Shown here: piece by piece, positions 22,511 to 22,981 of the stretch
Position numbering within the stretch: position 1 is the stretch's first letter
Layout of the letters: each line of letters starts with the position of its first letter
Assembly: GCA_031404455.1 (NCBI GenBank)
Contig: JANNHP010000405.1
Location: forward strand, 1 to 22,981
Origin: JANNHP01 sp031404455
Lineage (GTDB): Bacteria; Planctomycetota; JAJSAM01; JAJVHW01
Direction: 5' to 3'
Length of the DNA stretch: 22,981 nucleotides
The notes under the pieces: model-generated
The model's database searches: none
Told to the model about the DNA's origin: nothing
What the model saw: only the letters and a program-made list of their open reading frames with translations
Made by a program: the position numbers and the translations under genes

Positions 22511-22855
22511 ATGGGCATGTTCGACTGGTACCGACCCGCAGGCGACTTCGAGTGCCCGCTCTGCCACGTAGCGCTCCGCGAGTGGCAGGGCAAGGACGGA
22601 CCAAACTTCCTGTGCGTGTGGCAGCAAGGTTGCGGCGCAATGTTCGATCAGGACGTCCCTGAAGAGTGCCGGTTTGCGCCGGAGTTCGTCGCATCGGAAC
22701 GCCTTCCCGAACGCTTCACGATCTACTCGTACGACTGCGATCGGCATCGCGTCGCGGCGACCTGTCGCACCATCGACGGCGTCTGGGTCGAGACGTTCAT
22801 CGACTCAGTCTTCGACTTGGAGACTCGACGAGAGGCCTTGACGAAGTCCCGGTAG
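22511..22855 (+). CDS. Small cysteine-rich hypothetical protein
   Basis: 114 residues. The N-terminus MGMFDWYRP is typical of a group of small, poorly described bacterial and phage proteins. CPLC (C15, C18), followed by C35, C41 and C53, suggests a zinc-ribbon-like site. REWQGKDGPNFLCVWQQG lies between them. The C-terminal half has beta-strand-like segments (FTIYSYDC, VAATCRTIDGVWVETFI). There is no signal peptide. Codon use is less GC-rich than in the core genes, resembling the reverse-strand insert at 12.3-13.4 kb. I cannot assign a function. A second ATG at 22517 is possible; the first was taken because of the upstream -10-like box. Confidence 0.65.
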   Translation: MGMFDWYRPAGDFECPLCHVALREWQGKDGPNFLCVWQQGCGAMFDQDVPEECRFAPEFVASERLPERFTIYSYDCDRHRVAATCRTIDGVWVETFIDSVFDLETRREALTKSR

Positions 22856-22915
22856 TCCTCCCGTCGGGGCAGCGGTGAGTTTCCACGCCTCATCCGACTT
22901 CCGAACAACGCTCGC

Positions 22916-22981
22916 TTACCTCAGCGTCAGCACGCCCACGTCCGGCGGACAGAAGAGGCGGATGGGCGGCGCCTTGCTGCG
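22916..22981 (-). CDS. C-terminal fragment, probably a metallophosphoesterase
   Basis: On the reverse strand the frame is open from the window edge to a TAA at 22916-22918 and ends PIRLFCPPDVGVLTLR. A P-I-R-(L/F)-x-C-x-P-(E/D)-V-x-x-(L/V)-T-L-R ending is typical of calcineurin-like phosphoesterases of the YkuE/YaeI type. Only 21 residues are visible, so no catalytic motif can be checked. The 60 bases between this stop and the convergent small gene hold nothing clear. Confidence 0.55.
   Translation of the reverse strand, partial: RSKAPPIRLFCPPDVGVLTLR

Noticed and set aside
1..22981. Long overlapping open frames on both strands, for example 827-2251 reverse and 18603-21140 reverse
   Set aside because: They are arginine-, alanine- and glycine-rich shadows of real genes, a usual result of very high GC content with few stop codons.
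1..22981. CRISPR arrays, tRNA or rRNA genes
   Set aside because: No regularly spaced direct repeats, no tRNA-like cloverleaf with a GTTCGAATC-type arm and no rRNA sequence were noticed; a covariance-model scan was not possible.

Overview
The window is very GC-rich chromosomal DNA with tightly packed genes, many GTG/TTG starts and frequent 1-4 base stop/start overlaps. Several families point to an uncultured, high-GC member of the Planctomycetota: a hydrazine-synthase-alpha-like PD40 lipoprotein with one C-terminal CxxCH, a beta-propeller di-heme cytochrome, a lipoprotein with a PCGC motif fused to four CxxCH hemes, and a metallophosphoesterase-like tail. This assignment is inferred from gene content; no rRNA is present.

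Layout. (1) 1-4068: the tail of an unknown gene, then a three-gene overlapping unit made of a divergent DAHP synthase, an HzsA-like lipoprotein and a di-heme cytochrome. (2) 4170-7058: a RidA-family protein, a PAS-LuxR regulator and a tetraheme lipoprotein, each behind its own short intergenic region. (3) 7265-12269: a housekeeping run of aroF, tpiA, secG, yicC, gmk, rpoZ, coaC and coaB. (4) 12279-14082, reverse strand: an accessory insert with two small hypothetical genes (one DUF7832-like) and a hicBA toxin-antitoxin pair. (5) 14313-22401: ftsK, an ftsK-like gene that keeps the membrane domain and the C-terminal gamma domain but has no ATPase, pgpA, a membrane SpoIIE-type phosphatase, a MazG-like pyrophosphohydrolase and a secreted thioredoxin-fold/TPR protein, closed by a strong terminator. 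(6) 22511-22981: a small cysteine-rich protein, and the 3' end of a reverse-strand gene that resembles a metallophosphoesterase.

The housekeeping run links aromatic biosynthesis, glycolysis, protein export, nucleotide supply, RNA polymerase and CoA synthesis. The most unusual points are the motor-less FtsK paralogue next to real FtsK; coaC and coaB lying in one frame separated by a single TGA; a DAHP synthase paralogue coupled to secreted cytochromes; a palindromic MITE-like repeat inserted in frame ahead of a signal peptide; and repeated -10-like hexamers 6-7 bases from start codons, suggesting leaderless transcripts.
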